A stretch of 64,000 bases of DNA from JBEKCB01 sp052139675 (GCA_052139675.1 JBKQWE010000085.1:1-64000); one strand, 5' to 3'. Positions 15,304 through 24,511 are shown, counted from the stretch's first letter. A program made the numbers and translations. Notes: generated by a model not told the origin, from the sequence alone.

Positions 15304-17604
15304 CTACGACTTTACCTCGCACGTAATATGCACGGTCGCCTTCCCAAGGCCTTGCCTGGGAACGGGAATGAAATCGCCCTCGATGGGCTTTCCCTCAACC
15401 CGGATCCGGGCCTGCTTGCCGCGCCGGACATGGATTTCAAAATTCGTCCCGCGGAACGGGCGGACGAAGCGGATATCGTTCCACATCGAGGGCAGCAGCG
15501 GACGGAGATGGAACCCTTCGAGCGTCCGGCGGAAACCCAGCATCCGGTCCACCACGTTCAGGAAGTTCCAGCCCACCGTGCCGGTGCGCCACGGATCATC
15601 CGAAAAATGGTGCTTCATGCGCAGGGCGCTGGGGCCGACGTAGCCGCTTGTCTGGGCGTAAGGCTCCGACCTTGCTGCGTTGGGAATGATCCGGCTGAGC
15701 GAATCGAAGGCCTTGTCGGCCCGGCCCGCCTCGAAGTCCGCCGCGACCTTGAAGCTGGCGGCGTGACAATAGACGTTGCCGTTGGTGCCGTAGCCCGGCG
15801 GCGTGCCGCTGAGCTGGCCGATTCCGGGATCGAACTTCGTATAAGGCGGCCAGTGATGGACGGGACCGACGGGCGTGTCCACGATCGGTTCGAGCCGCCT
15901 GGCGATCCGGCTGTACGTCGCCGCGTCCGCCACTCCGGAGAGCATCGCCCACGACTGCGGGTTGATGAAGAAGCGCCCCTCGCGGCTGCGGCTCGAGCCG
16001 ATGCGCTTCCCGTCGTCGCTGATGGCGTAGATGAAATGGTCCCCGTCCCAGCCGTGCTTCCAGATCGCCTTCTTCAACTGGTCGAAGCGGCGGGCGCAGG
16101 TCTGCTCGATGTCGCGCTCGCCGCGCCAGGCCGCGAGCTGGCCGGTCAGTTTCAGCACTCGAGCCAGGGCCATGCTCATCCAGATCCCCTCGCCGATCCC
16201 GCGCGAGCCGGCCTTGTCAATCAGGTCGTTCCAGTCGCCATGGTGCAGCAGGCTCAGGCCGTGCCGGCCCCGGTCGTTCCAGAGGAACTCCATCGCCTTG
16301 AGGTTGTGCTGCCAGAGCGAGCCCTTGCCCTTGTCGGAGTACTCGACGACTTCGTCCAGCAGGGAAAGGTCGCCGGTCTCGCGGATCAGCGCGTCGGTCG
16401 CATGGCTGATCCACGACGGCGAGTCCGCGTAGTGCTTGTCGGCGGAGGCGATGTCCATGCTCGGGACGCGGAACGCCCGCGGGCAGAAGCCGTCGCTGCG
16501 CTGATGGCGGAGCGCCTTCTTCAGCATTTCCCATGAGCGCTTGGGATTGATGACGCTCATCCCGGCGGCGTCCTGGCAGGTATCGCGGTACCCTTTGAAG
16601 TAGAAGCGCGCCCAGTCGGACATGAGGTAAAGCTGGTGCTTGAGCCAGACGCTGAAGAGGCGGTTGAAGTCCTGGTCGGGAGTCTCCAGCTTCAGGCCGC
16701 CGAGGCGCTGGACCTTCTCCCGTTTCATGGCCACGAACTCCCGCTCGATCTTCCGCCCGTCCGCGAAGGCGTTCTTCATCCGGCGCGCCTCCGCGACGTC
16801 CATGGCCAGGCCGAGCACGATGTTGATCGTGCGCGAGGCGCCGGGCTTCAGGCGGAAGTTGTGCTGCATCGCGCCGACCAGGCATTCCACGCTGGCGACG
16901 CTGTTGCCCAACTGGCCTTCCACCACGCGCTCCGGGCGCGCCATGCTGCGGTAGCGGCCGAGGAAGTGGTCGCGGCTCGTATCCCAGCGGCTCGGCTTGA
17001 CGTCGGCGTACATGAAGGCGCGGTATTTTTCCTCGACGACCGTGTACGTGGTGTTCTGATAGAAAAGGAATCCTTCCTTCGGCGAATAAGCCGCCCGCAG
17101 TCCGCCGAGGTAGCCGTACGGCATGTTCACGCCGTCGAGCACGATGTCGGCGACGGAGAACAGCGAGAGGTCGCGCGCGCGGCGCGATTCATTGGTGAGG
17201 CGGACCGTCCAGATCTCGCCCGAATAATCCCGCGGGACGAAGAGGCGGAACTCGACGCGGATGCCGTTCTTCAGCGTGCGCAGGATCGAGTAACCCAATC
17301 CGTGGCGGCACTCGAACTCGTCGTGCTCGGTCCAGCAGGGGAAATACCCGGAGCTCCAGAACTCGCCGGTGGTGTTGTCGCGGATATAGAGCCAGCGCGG
17401 GCCCTCGCGCACGTCCTGTTTGCCGAAGAGATTGGTGACGACGCCCTTCTCGCTCTGGTAGAGCGAAAGCCCGTTCATGCTCTGCCCGGCGCAGGCGAGG
17501 TAGGTGGGGTTCCAGAAGAAGTTGAACCAGTCGCGGTTCGGGGTGTGCGGCGTGGTCACGACATATTCCAGACCGTCGTCGCTGAAGTGGCCAAAACTTC
17601 TCAT
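15304..17604 (-). CDS. GH94-type glycoside phosphorylase-like protein
   Basis: 766 aa. N-terminal beta-sandwich, then an (alpha/alpha)6-like catalytic region. The segment KGYRDTCQDAAGM resembles the RDxxQD motif that carries the catalytic aspartate of GH94 cellobiose/chitobiose phosphorylases, and LLHHGDWNDLID matches their GDWND motif. Such enzymes split beta-linked disaccharides or acid-capped oligosaccharides with phosphate. Start ATG at 17604 with AGGAGG 10 nt upstream; extending to 17703 would translate the inverted repeat. No signal peptide, so cytosolic. Last gene of a run epimerase-dehydrogenase-isomerase-GH94. Sugar specificity cannot be read; a hydrolase role is also possible. Confidence 0.78.
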   Translation of the reverse strand: MRSFGHFSDDGLEYVVTTPHTPNRDWFNFFWNPTYLACAGQSMNGLSLYQSEKGVVTNLFGKQDVREGPRWLYIRDNTTGEFWSSGYFPCWTEHDEFECRHGLGYSILRTLKNGIRVEFRLFVPRDYSGEIWTVRLTNESRRARDLSLFSVADIVLDGVNMPYGYLGGLRAAYSPKEGFLFYQNTTYTVVEEKYRAFMYADVKPSRWDTSRDHFLGRYRSMARPERVVEGQLGNSVASVECLVGAMQHNFRLKPGASRTINIVLGLAMDVAEARRMKNAFADGRKIEREFVAMKREKVQRLGGLKLETPDQDFNRLFSVWLKHQLYLMSDWARFYFKGYRDTCQDAAGMSVINPKRSWEMLKKALRHQRSDGFCPRAFRVPSMDIASADKHYADSPSWISHATDALIRETGDLSLLDEVVEYSDKGKGSLWQHNLKAMEFLWNDRGRHGLSLLHHGDWNDLIDKAGSRGIGEGIWMSMALARVLKLTGQLAAWRGERDIEQTCARRFDQLKKAIWKHGWDGDHFIYAISDDGKRIGSSRSREGRFFINPQSWAMLSGVADAATYSRIARRLEPIVDTPVGPVHHWPPYTKFDPGIGQLSGTPPGYGTNGNVYCHAASFKVAADFEAGRADKAFDSLSRIIPNAARSEPYAQTSGYVGPSALRMKHHFSDDPWRTGTVGWNFLNVVDRMLGFRRTLEGFHLRPLLPSMWNDIRFVRPFRGTNFEIHVRRGKQARIRVEGKPIEGDFIPVPRQGLGKATVHITCEVKS

Positions 17605-17650
17605 TTTCGCAGAGCCTCCTGGATCCGAATAGTGGAACAGGTTGCGAAAC

Positions 17651-17745
17651 CTCGTAATCGTAATCTTACTCGTAATCGTAATCGCCGTTTTCGATCTCAA
17701 CAAGGCGAAGGCCGAGTACGATTAGGATTACGATTACGATTACGA
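17651..17745. repeat. hexamer-array inverted repeat, CGTAAT family, copy 3
   Basis: Left arm 17651-17683 matches copy 1 almost base for base, including the odd CTTACT hexamer in the middle. Right arm 17717-17745. The 33-nt centre starts GCCGTTTTCG and ends GGCCGAG. Lies between two same-strand genes, 46 bp upstream of the GH94 start. Confidence 0.9.
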
Positions 17746-17761
17746 ATGGCGGAAAGTCCGT

Positions 17762-18637
17762 TCACCCGAGCATCTGCACGAACCGCCGCAGGTTGGCCAG
17801 GCTTATGCCGATGCCTTTGAGCGGCTCCTCGATGCCCTCGAACTCGATGGAAAGCACACCGTCGTAGCCGGCTTTTTTCATGATGCCCAGGCACTGGACG
17901 ATGGGCACCTCGCCGTGGCCGATGACGGCGCCGCGCAGGTAGTTGCCGCCGCGCGACTGGAACCAGCCGGCGCCGGGCGCGGGATTGCGGCCGCTCTTGA
18001 CGTGGAAGTCTTTCGCGTGCACGTGGAAGGCATAGGGCATCGCGCGGCCCAGTGCCTGCGCCGGGTCCTCATCCACGCAGAGGAAATTCCCCATGTCCAC
18101 CAGCCAGCCGAAATTGGGGTGATTCACGGCGTTCATCAGCCGCTCGACGCGCGAGCTGTCCTGGGCGAAGAAGCCGTGGTTCTCGATCATCGTGCGGATG
18201 CCGAGATCGGCGGCGAACTCGGTCACGGCGCGGCAGCCTTTCGCGAGGACCGGCAGGGCGTCGTCGAATCCGCGGGGACCCTTGTGCGCGGGCGCGTAGC
18301 CGTACGTCGCATCGTGGCGCATGCCCGGCGCGCCGAGGATCTTCGCCACGCGGACCTCGTCCTTCAGCCGCTCGGCCTCCGCTTTCCAGTCGCCCTTCGA
18401 GCCGTTGAGAAAGTCTGCGCCGATGGTGTAGTTCGCCGCGGCGATCCCGGCGCGGTCGCACAGCTCGCGCAGTTTCGGCGCGAACGACAGCGGCGTCTCG
18501 CCCGCCGGCAGCTTCAGCACGCTGAACTCCACCACGTCGAAGCCCATCTCCTTCGCCTTCGCGGGGATGTCGTTGAACTGCAGCGTGCCGGCGGCCACCG
18601 CCTGGCTGAAACTGTACGAGCTGACTCCGAGTTTCAT
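17762..18637 (-). CDS. sugar phosphate isomerase/epimerase (xylose isomerase-like TIM barrel)
   Basis: 291 aa. MKLGVSSYSFSQAV at the start, IRTMIENHGFF and GWLVDMGNFLCVDEDP in the middle and YDGVLSIEFEGIEEP near the end match AP-endonuclease-2/xylose-isomerase-like TIM barrels, with Glu, Asp, His and Glu placed as metal ligands. Typical roles are isomerisation or epimerisation of keto-sugars or inositol derivatives. AAGGAGCG precedes the ATG. It lies 19 bp after the Gfo/Idh/MocA gene, so the pair is almost certainly co-transcribed; such pairs often oxidise then rearrange a sugar. Confidence 0.82.
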   Translation of the reverse strand: MKLGVSSYSFSQAVAAGTLQFNDIPAKAKEMGFDVVEFSVLKLPAGETPLSFAPKLRELCDRAGIAAANYTIGADFLNGSKGDWKAEAERLKDEVRVAKILGAPGMRHDATYGYAPAHKGPRGFDDALPVLAKGCRAVTEFAADLGIRTMIENHGFFAQDSSRVERLMNAVNHPNFGWLVDMGNFLCVDEDPAQALGRAMPYAFHVHAKDFHVKSGRNPAPGAGWFQSRGGNYLRGAVIGHGEVPIVQCLGIMKKAGYDGVLSIEFEGIEEPLKGIGISLANLRRFVQMLG

Positions 18638-18656
18638 AATCGCTCCTTTGCGCGGT

Positions 18657-19886
18657 TTAACGGGACAGGATTTCCCGGCCCTTGCCCTGCTGGATCAGCG
18701 GCACATAGGCTGCGAGTTCCGGGGAATCCAGGAATTTTCCACGCTGCAGATCAATGGTCTGCCGGCGCTCGTGGCTCATGTAGGCGGCCATCACCAGCTT
18801 GACCACGCGCGCTCCGTAGGCGAAATCGAGCTTGGCGCTCTTGCCCTTTTCCAGGCAGGCAATGGCGTCGCGCCATTCGCCGACGTATCCGTACAGGTCC
18901 GGTTCGTTGGGCTGGACGACGAGCTGTCCGCGGCTAGCCTGGGATTTCTCCAGGGCGAGCTCCGCGTTGCCGACGCTGGCCGCCGCGTCGTCGCTGATGA
19001 AGATACCCGACGACGAGTTGAGCGTGTTGACGTTAAGCGCGTAGCCCGGGCCTATCATTTCCATGTTCAGCCGCAGGCCGGGCGCCTCGTACATCCACGA
19101 ATCGGTGGCCTGGACCACCACGAGCTTTCCGCCCTCGCTCTCGAAGGTGAAAGAGACGCACGCGTAGTCCTCGGCCGGCGTTTTGGCATAGTCCACGCCG
19201 CGCTTCATCAGGCGGCTCTTCCAGGGCTCATTGCCCCATTTGAGCAGGCCCATGTTCGCCGTCAGCGAAAGCGGGATCAGCCGCTTGCCGGAGGCCGGCG
19301 TGGCCAGTTCCTCGCCCACAGCCACGCTGTGGCAACCCATGTCGCACCAGACGCCGCCGCCCTGGCGAGTGGGATCCCAGAACCACGCCTCGTGCGGGCC
19401 GCCGTGCTCTTCCGCGGTGCGCACCAGATTCGGCGGGCCCATCTTCTTCTCGATCGCCAGCAGTTGCTGCCGCGCATTGATGACGGCGGGCATGTGGATC
19501 TGGTTCTCGAAATAAGCGGTCGGCCAGCCCCTGGACTCGATCAGGCTGACGACTTCGTTGGCCTCGGCCACGTTCCGCGCCAGCGGCTTTTCCGCGATGA
19601 TGCCCTGGATCTTGCTGCCCTTGGCCGTGGCTTTCACGATGGCCTTGACCGCCTCGAGCCGCGCGAAGTTGGGCAGGAAGAGACAGACGACGTCGGCCTT
19701 CTGGCACAGGTCCTTGATGCTGTCGCAGACCACGGGCTTGCCGACGCCCGAGGCGATGGCGCGGTCGCGAAGCTCCTCCGCGCCCTTCAACGCGTACACC
19801 GCGCTGACTTCAGCCCCGCGAACCGAGTGCAGGGCCCGCACGTGGAAATTGGCTACGAAGCCCGCTCCGATGATGCCCACTTTCAT
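18657..19886 (-). CDS. Gfo/Idh/MocA-family NAD(P)-dependent dehydrogenase
   Basis: 409 aa. Rossmann start MKVGIIGAGFVANFHVRAL (GxGxxA variant), the dinucleotide-domain EKPLARNVAEAN segment carrying the conserved EKP lysine, and the C-terminal alpha/beta GFO domain with WDPTRQGGGVWCDMGCHSVA. These enzymes oxidise or reduce sugars, inositols and their derivatives. GAGGAGG lies upstream of the ATG. It is followed by the isomerase (19 bp) and preceded on the same strand by an NAD epimerase 186 bp away. Confidence 0.86.
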   Translation of the reverse strand: MKVGIIGAGFVANFHVRALHSVRGAEVSAVYALKGAEELRDRAIASGVGKPVVCDSIKDLCQKADVVCLFLPNFARLEAVKAIVKATAKGSKIQGIIAEKPLARNVAEANEVVSLIESRGWPTAYFENQIHMPAVINARQQLLAIEKKMGPPNLVRTAEEHGGPHEAWFWDPTRQGGGVWCDMGCHSVAVGEELATPASGKRLIPLSLTANMGLLKWGNEPWKSRLMKRGVDYAKTPAEDYACVSFTFESEGGKLVVVQATDSWMYEAPGLRLNMEMIGPGYALNVNTLNSSSGIFISDDAAASVGNAELALEKSQASRGQLVVQPNEPDLYGYVGEWRDAIACLEKGKSAKLDFAYGARVVKLVMAAYMSHERRQTIDLQRGKFLDSPELAAYVPLIQQGKGREILSR

Positions 19887-20072
19887 GACGCTCGCCTCCT
19901 CTCAGGGTTTCGTTCTCGCAGCTCCCGCCGAAAGGCAGGCATGACCGCTGCAAGAATTACGCATTGGAAATCGCCCGCCGTCGCTATCCTGTGAATCAGC
20001 CTTAACAATCCGTCGTACCAAAGAAATCCTGTCAATCCTGTAATCCCGTCAAAACAACCGGGCGATTCCCGC

Positions 20073-21065
20073 TCACGACAGCTTCAACTCGCCGACCTTC
20101 CGCTGCGCGGCGATCAGGCGGTCCTCCCAGTCTTCCTTGTCGGAATCGGGGATGCGCTTCTCGCGCTGCATGGCCTCGTAGACGCGGCTGAGGGACTGCT
20201 CGAGCGAAAGGCGCGGGCGGAACTCGGGCACGTCGCGCATCAGCCGCGCCGGACTGTAGATCACGTTGTAAGAGAAGATCTCCTGGCAGATTCCGCTGTT
20301 CGGCACCTTCGCCGCCACGATCGTTTCGAGCGGCACGCCGACCATCTCCACCTCGCGGCCGATCACCTTCATCGCCGTGCGGTGATACTCGGCCCAGGTG
20401 CCGAACTCGCTCTTCATCATATTGTAAATCTGGCCGACGCATCGGTCGCGGCCGATGGGGAAGACGAACGCCGGCGCCGCGTCGTCCACGTACAGCCACT
20501 GATGCAGCGCGCGGCCGTCGCCGCAGAGGGCGATGGGCTTGCCCTTGCGCACGCGGTCCACCCACGCCGCCTCCCACGCGATCTGCCGCAGCAGGGACCA
20601 GGTCGGCCCGAAGGTGCTGCTGGGCCGGATAATCGTGACCGGAAAACCCTGCCCGTTGTACGCCTCCATGTAAATCCGGTCGGCGGCCGCCTTGTTGCGC
20701 CCGTAGTCGGTGATCGGCCGCAGCGGATGGTCCTCCGTCACCGGGAGCCAGTCGTATTGCACGCCGTACGCGCAGACCGTGGAGCAGTAGACAAGGTGCT
20801 TGACGTCGCGGAACGCGCGCAGCGCGCTGCGGGCGTCGTCGGCGCCGTAGCAGATCATGTGGATCGCCGCGTCGAACCGCTGCGCCTGCATGGCCGCCTC
20901 GAACGCCGCGCGCTCCTTGAGGTCGCCGTGGATCACCTTCACGCCCGCCGGCACCGTGCCGCGCTTGCCGCGGTTGAAGAGCGTCACCTCGTGCCCCACC
21001 TCCAGCAGGAGGCGGACGATGCTCGTGCTGATGTTGCCCGTTCCACCGACGACGCATACGCGCAT
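20073..21065 (-). CDS. NAD-dependent epimerase/dehydratase (extended SDR)
   Basis: 330 aa. GGTGNIS Rossmann loop (residues 7-13) and YGRNKAAADRIYMEAY supplying the YxxxK pair (an earlier YCSTVCAYGVQ also fits the family). Related to, but clearly different from, the epimerase at 2195-3154. Probable nucleotide-sugar or sugar-acid substrate. Start ATG preceded by AGGAGATTGATCTC. Promoter at 21149-21176. The 186-bp gap to the downstream dehydrogenase holds only AATCCTGT-type short repeats and no clear promoter. Confidence 0.82.
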   Translation of the reverse strand: MRVCVVGGTGNISTSIVRLLLEVGHEVTLFNRGKRGTVPAGVKVIHGDLKERAAFEAAMQAQRFDAAIHMICYGADDARSALRAFRDVKHLVYCSTVCAYGVQYDWLPVTEDHPLRPITDYGRNKAAADRIYMEAYNGQGFPVTIIRPSSTFGPTWSLLRQIAWEAAWVDRVRKGKPIALCGDGRALHQWLYVDDAAPAFVFPIGRDRCVGQIYNMMKSEFGTWAEYHRTAMKVIGREVEMVGVPLETIVAAKVPNSGICQEIFSYNVIYSPARLMRDVPEFRPRLSLEQSLSRVYEAMQREKRIPDSDKEDWEDRLIAAQRKVGELKLS

Positions 21066-21148
21066 GAGATCAATCTCCTGTCACAATAATCAGGTCCGGG
21101 GTTTCGCGGATGAAAACAGTCGCGACCGGCGCGAGTCTTAACGGCGAT

Positions 21149-21176
21149 ATTCTACACTCTTTGGCAGGTTCCGCAA
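21149..21176 (-). promoter_or_regulatory. promoter TTGCGG-16-TAGAAT, twin of the one at 3329
   Basis: Minus strand TTGCGG (21171-21176), 16-nt spacer, TAGAAT (21149-21154) preceded by TG. Shares CTTGCGGAACC, the following GCC and TGTAGAATATC with 3328-3358. Confidence 0.6.
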
Positions 21177-21209
21177 GCCCAATTCGCCCCCAACCGCGCG
21201 GCTTGCGCC

Positions 21210-22148
21210 TTAACGCTTTCCTCTTCCGTCGTCGCCGGCGCCATGATGCGCCTCCTCGCGGCTTTCATGTCCGCGATGGCTGTACCGATTGACGATGCCC
21301 CCAATGTCAAAGCCGCCGCCGAAGAGGTACAGGTCCTGCGAATCGTCGTACGAGTACGAACCCTCCGGCGGAGAAATCGGTTGGATATCGAGCACGTCCG
21401 CGGGCGGTATCGGCGGCGGTTGCTGCTCCTCCGGCGGGGCGGGCGGCTGCGGTGGCGGCTTGGGCGTGAGCAGGCGCCTCAGTTCGGCGAGCAGGTCGTG
21501 CCGGGCCTGGACCTGCTGCTCAGCCGCCTGGGCCTCCGCCAGCGTTCTGCGTTCGCCGGCTAACGCAGGCGCGTCAACGGTGGTGTTGGCCGCGGCCTTG
21601 ACGAGGGCGGCGGTCGCGGCTTCGACGCGCTCCGCGGCTTCCGTCAGCTCGTCCTCATTGTCGTTGAGCTTTGCCGAGAGAACTGCGCGCGCGTCGTCGC
21701 CGAGGGAGAACAGTTCGTCGAGGAGCGGCTGGCGCTGCGCCGTCTCGATCCTGCGGATGATGATCGGCGCCATCGTCGCGGCATACTGGTCGGGCGTCAG
21801 TCCCGCGCCGGTCGAGCTCTCCGCGGGCGCGACGGCGGCCAGCCGGCGAAGTTCTCCCAGCGCCGCCGGGCCGATCGCGACGAACCGCTCGATGGCGCTC
21901 TGCCCCTTCATCGCCTGCTCCGACTTGAGCAGCCGCAGCGCCGTCTCAATCGCCTGCTTCTGTTCCGCCGTCGGCGCCGGTGCGGCGATCGGCTGCACGT
22001 ACGTCTCGATCAGCGCGTCCGCCCGTAGCAGCGCCGCCGGGGTGAGGCCCGACTGCGGCTGCGCTGCCGGAGCTTCCGCGCCGGCGAGCCGCGCCGCGAT
22101 CAGCGCCATGCCGAGAGCCCACGCCGCGATTGTGCCGCTCATTTTCAT
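21210..22148 (-). CDS. secreted Ala/Pro-rich protein of unknown function
   Basis: 312 aa. N-terminal signal peptide (MKMSGTIAAWALGMALIAARLAGAEA, cleavage probably near 24). A helical Ala/Glu-rich body (about 30-215) may form coiled coils. A Pro-rich hinge KPPPQPPAPPEEQQPPPIPP comes near 230-250, and a Tyr/Asp/Gly segment with SYSYDDSQDLYLFGGGFDIGGIV is followed by a His/Arg-rich tail. No enzymatic motif recognised. The start is set by AGGTG 7 nt before the ATG at 22148. Promoter at 22191-22219. Likely periplasmic or surface structural protein. Confidence 0.6.
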   Translation of the reverse strand: MKMSGTIAAWALGMALIAARLAGAEAPAAQPQSGLTPAALLRADALIETYVQPIAAPAPTAEQKQAIETALRLLKSEQAMKGQSAIERFVAIGPAALGELRRLAAVAPAESSTGAGLTPDQYAATMAPIIIRRIETAQRQPLLDELFSLGDDARAVLSAKLNDNEDELTEAAERVEAATAALVKAAANTTVDAPALAGERRTLAEAQAAEQQVQARHDLLAELRRLLTPKPPPQPPAPPEEQQPPPIPPADVLDIQPISPPEGSYSYDDSQDLYLFGGGFDIGGIVNRYSHRGHESREEAHHGAGDDGRGKR

Positions 22149-22190
22149 GAATGCACCTGCCCCTGAAAGCCTCCTCGACGGCCTGCCGGA

Positions 22191-22219
22191 AATGTACCAC
22201 TCCCGGCTGACAGCCGCAA
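22191..22219 (-). promoter_or_regulatory. predicted promoter TTGCGG-17-TACATT
   Basis: Minus strand TTGCGG (22214-22219), 17-nt spacer, TACATT (22191-22196), 43 bp before the secreted protein start. Confidence 0.5.
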
Positions 22220-22267
22220 GGAAAATGCAGCGGCGGCGGCGAACCCGGCTCGACTCGACGCGGGGCG

Positions 22268-24511
22268 CTATTTTCCGAATTGCCGCTGGAACAGCTCGCG
22301 CAACGCCGGCTGCTCCATGGTGACGCTGCCGTCCTGCGCGGCGCGGACGACGGCGCAGCATTCGTAGAGCTGGTAGCCGTCGTAACCGCCTTCGCGCGCG
22401 AGGCGGATCCAGTCGGCCACGACCCGCTCTCCGCCGGGCTTGCGCCAGATATTGTTGGCATAGGGGCAGAAGATCGTCCGAATGTTCCGGGGCCGCGTGA
22501 GCGACAGGACTTCTTCCGCCAGAGGCGTCCTCGGCCAGAGCTCCTTCATCGTCACGCTGTCGCAAAGCCCCTCGCGCAGCCATCGGCGCCAGTCCCAATG
22601 GATTTCCATCGCCGCTCCCTGTTCCGGCTCCATGATGCCGCTGGTGGGGCTGATGTGAAGGCCCATCGGCTTGCCGCGGCGGCGGGTGAGCTCGCGGACC
22701 CGGCGGTAGAACTGCGTGTACGGCTCGCCGCGCAGTCGCCGCCACAGGGCCAGGTTGAAGTCGTCCGTCTCCCAGAGGTCCACGCCGTATCGCTCCAGGA
22801 ACTCGTCGCGCACCGGCTTCTCGAAACCGAACTCCCGCCACGCGAGCGTGCTGTGGTGGTTGCGGACGCGCAATTCGATTCCGTCGGCCCCCGCGTCCAG
22901 GCAGTCCTGCACCCACGTGAGCCACCAGTCCTGCGCCTCGGCGAACGACGGCGAGAGCAGGGCGATGGGCCCTTGCTCCTTGCCGCGCGCGACGGCCAGC
23001 AGTCCGGCGGCGCCGTCCAGCGCGCACCGGGCGCGGATGCCGTCGTAGTCCGGGAAGACGTTGGTCGGCGTGCCGGGCCAGCAGTCGAACTCGACTCCGA
23101 GCGTGCGGAAATCCTGGACCCCGCCGCGCAGGTCGCAATGGTCCGGCTCGCCGGCGGCGGTGCGGGACATCAGGCCGTAGGTCAGCCGCCGCTCTTCTCC
23201 GTTTTCGCCGAATACATGAATGAGGTTGATCAGCGTGTTGGCGAACGATTCTCCGCGGCCCTCGACGGCCAGCGCCAGGTACGGGCTGCGGACCTCCAGG
23301 TCCTTCACCCGCAGGACGCGCGCGCGGCGGCTCTGCCCGGAAGGCCGGCCGCCGGACGAGGTGTGCTCCCAGACGGGATAGTCCTCGACCACTTCCTCGC
23401 GCGTCATCGGACCTTCGTACGGGCGATAGGAGGCGTTGTCATCGCTGACGAAAAGGCGGACGCCCTCCACGGAGAAATCGGCGGGCCGGTCGTCCTCTTT
23501 CACCAGGTCAATCCGCGTGAACGTCCCGCTCTGCGCCGGCCCGAAGACGCCCGGCTTGCGCGACGTGATCAGATCGCGCCGTTGCGCGGCGAAGTTCGCG
23601 ATCCAGCCGATCGGCCCGCCGATCCGAGCGAGCTTGCCGTGGGCCTTCGCTGCCGGCGTCCCTTCGCCGAAACTTTCGAAGAAGCCCATGTCGAACGGCT
23701 TGATCAGCCCGAAAAGTTCCAGGTCATGCGCGTGCGCCGACTCGACGGCGACCGGGAGAATCTCGCCCATGTTCTCCACCGTCCTGGCCCAGTTCCTGTA
23801 GGCCAGGCCGGCGATGCAGCAATCCCACAGCCCGCTCTTGGCGCCGCCGTAGTAGATCCAATGGACGCGCTTCACGCCCCAGCGGTTGAACTCGGCGAAC
23901 AGCCGGTCGAACATGTCGCGGGTGAACGGCGCGTGCATCAGGTCGTCCGGGAGATCCACATTGACCTCGAGGGAGAATTCCCGGCTCGCGCTCGGCGGGT
24001 AAGAAAGAAACGGCCTGGCGATGACTCGGTCGCCCAGGACCCTGACCCGGCGGATGAGGCAATCATCCCGGAACTGGACCCCGATCAGCCCGGCGGTCGG
24101 CCGCGGCTGCGGGACGGCGGCGGAGACGACTTCGTCGCCGTCCACGCAAGCGCGCAGGCGGCCGTCGTTGAACTCGAAGGCCACCAGGTAGAAACCCGCC
24201 TTGGCCGGAATCTCCTTGCGAGTCGCCGCCAGTTGCGACGGTCCGTAGTTCATTATGGAGTGCATGCCGCGCTTGAGGTCCACGACGATGGTGTGCGAGC
24301 CGTCGCCGCAGGCTAGGACCGCGCCGCCGATCGGCTCGACTTCCACCTCGACGTGGAATTCCCGCCAGCCGTTCCCGGGGACGATGAACTCCGCGGAGAC
24401 GGCGCGCCCGCTCCGCAGCGCCCCGCGCTCGAAGCTGCACTCCCGTTCGCGCTCCATCCACTCCGGCGGGAGCTTTCCATTTTCAAACGTGAAGTTCATC
24501 AGATCGCGCAT
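22268..24511 (-). CDS. predicted TIM-barrel glycoside hydrolase-like protein
   Basis: 747 aa, no signal peptide from the chosen ATG (7 nt after AGGCGG). Residues ~1-165 look like a concanavalin/LamG-type beta-sandwich (FTFENGKLPPEWM, then FDGRLRACVDGDEV-like strands). Residues ~190-747 carry barrel-like motifs: GVKRVHWIYYGGAKSGLWD, GIELRVRNHHSTLAWREFGF and GLHISPTSGIMEPEQGAAMEIHWDW. The order suggests an uncharacterised glycosidase related to GH10/GHL10-type proteins, common in planctomycetes. I do not recognise a named family. It has its own promoter at 24570-24598. Confidence 0.6.
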   Translation of the reverse strand: MRDLMNFTFENGKLPPEWMERERECSFERGALRSGRAVSAEFIVPGNGWREFHVEVEVEPIGGAVLACGDGSHTIVVDLKRGMHSIMNYGPSQLAATRKEIPAKAGFYLVAFEFNDGRLRACVDGDEVVSAAVPQPRPTAGLIGVQFRDDCLIRRVRVLGDRVIARPFLSYPPSASREFSLEVNVDLPDDLMHAPFTRDMFDRLFAEFNRWGVKRVHWIYYGGAKSGLWDCCIAGLAYRNWARTVENMGEILPVAVESAHAHDLELFGLIKPFDMGFFESFGEGTPAAKAHGKLARIGGPIGWIANFAAQRRDLITSRKPGVFGPAQSGTFTRIDLVKEDDRPADFSVEGVRLFVSDDNASYRPYEGPMTREEVVEDYPVWEHTSSGGRPSGQSRRARVLRVKDLEVRSPYLALAVEGRGESFANTLINLIHVFGENGEERRLTYGLMSRTAAGEPDHCDLRGGVQDFRTLGVEFDCWPGTPTNVFPDYDGIRARCALDGAAGLLAVARGKEQGPIALLSPSFAEAQDWWLTWVQDCLDAGADGIELRVRNHHSTLAWREFGFEKPVRDEFLERYGVDLWETDDFNLALWRRLRGEPYTQFYRRVRELTRRRGKPMGLHISPTSGIMEPEQGAAMEIHWDWRRWLREGLCDSVTMKELWPRTPLAEEVLSLTRPRNIRTIFCPYANNIWRKPGGERVVADWIRLAREGGYDGYQLYECCAVVRAAQDGSVTMEQPALRELFQRQFGK

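Noticed and set aside
20020..20055. AATCCTGTC-type short tandem repeats between the epimerase and the dehydrogenase genes
   Set aside because: Three degenerate 9-mers only; too short and too common to claim a specific element.
22149..23138. N-terminal extension of the secreted Ala/Pro-rich protein
   Set aside because: The open frame continues upstream through the neighbouring glycosidase gene, but a signal peptide and ribosome site mark the start at 22148.
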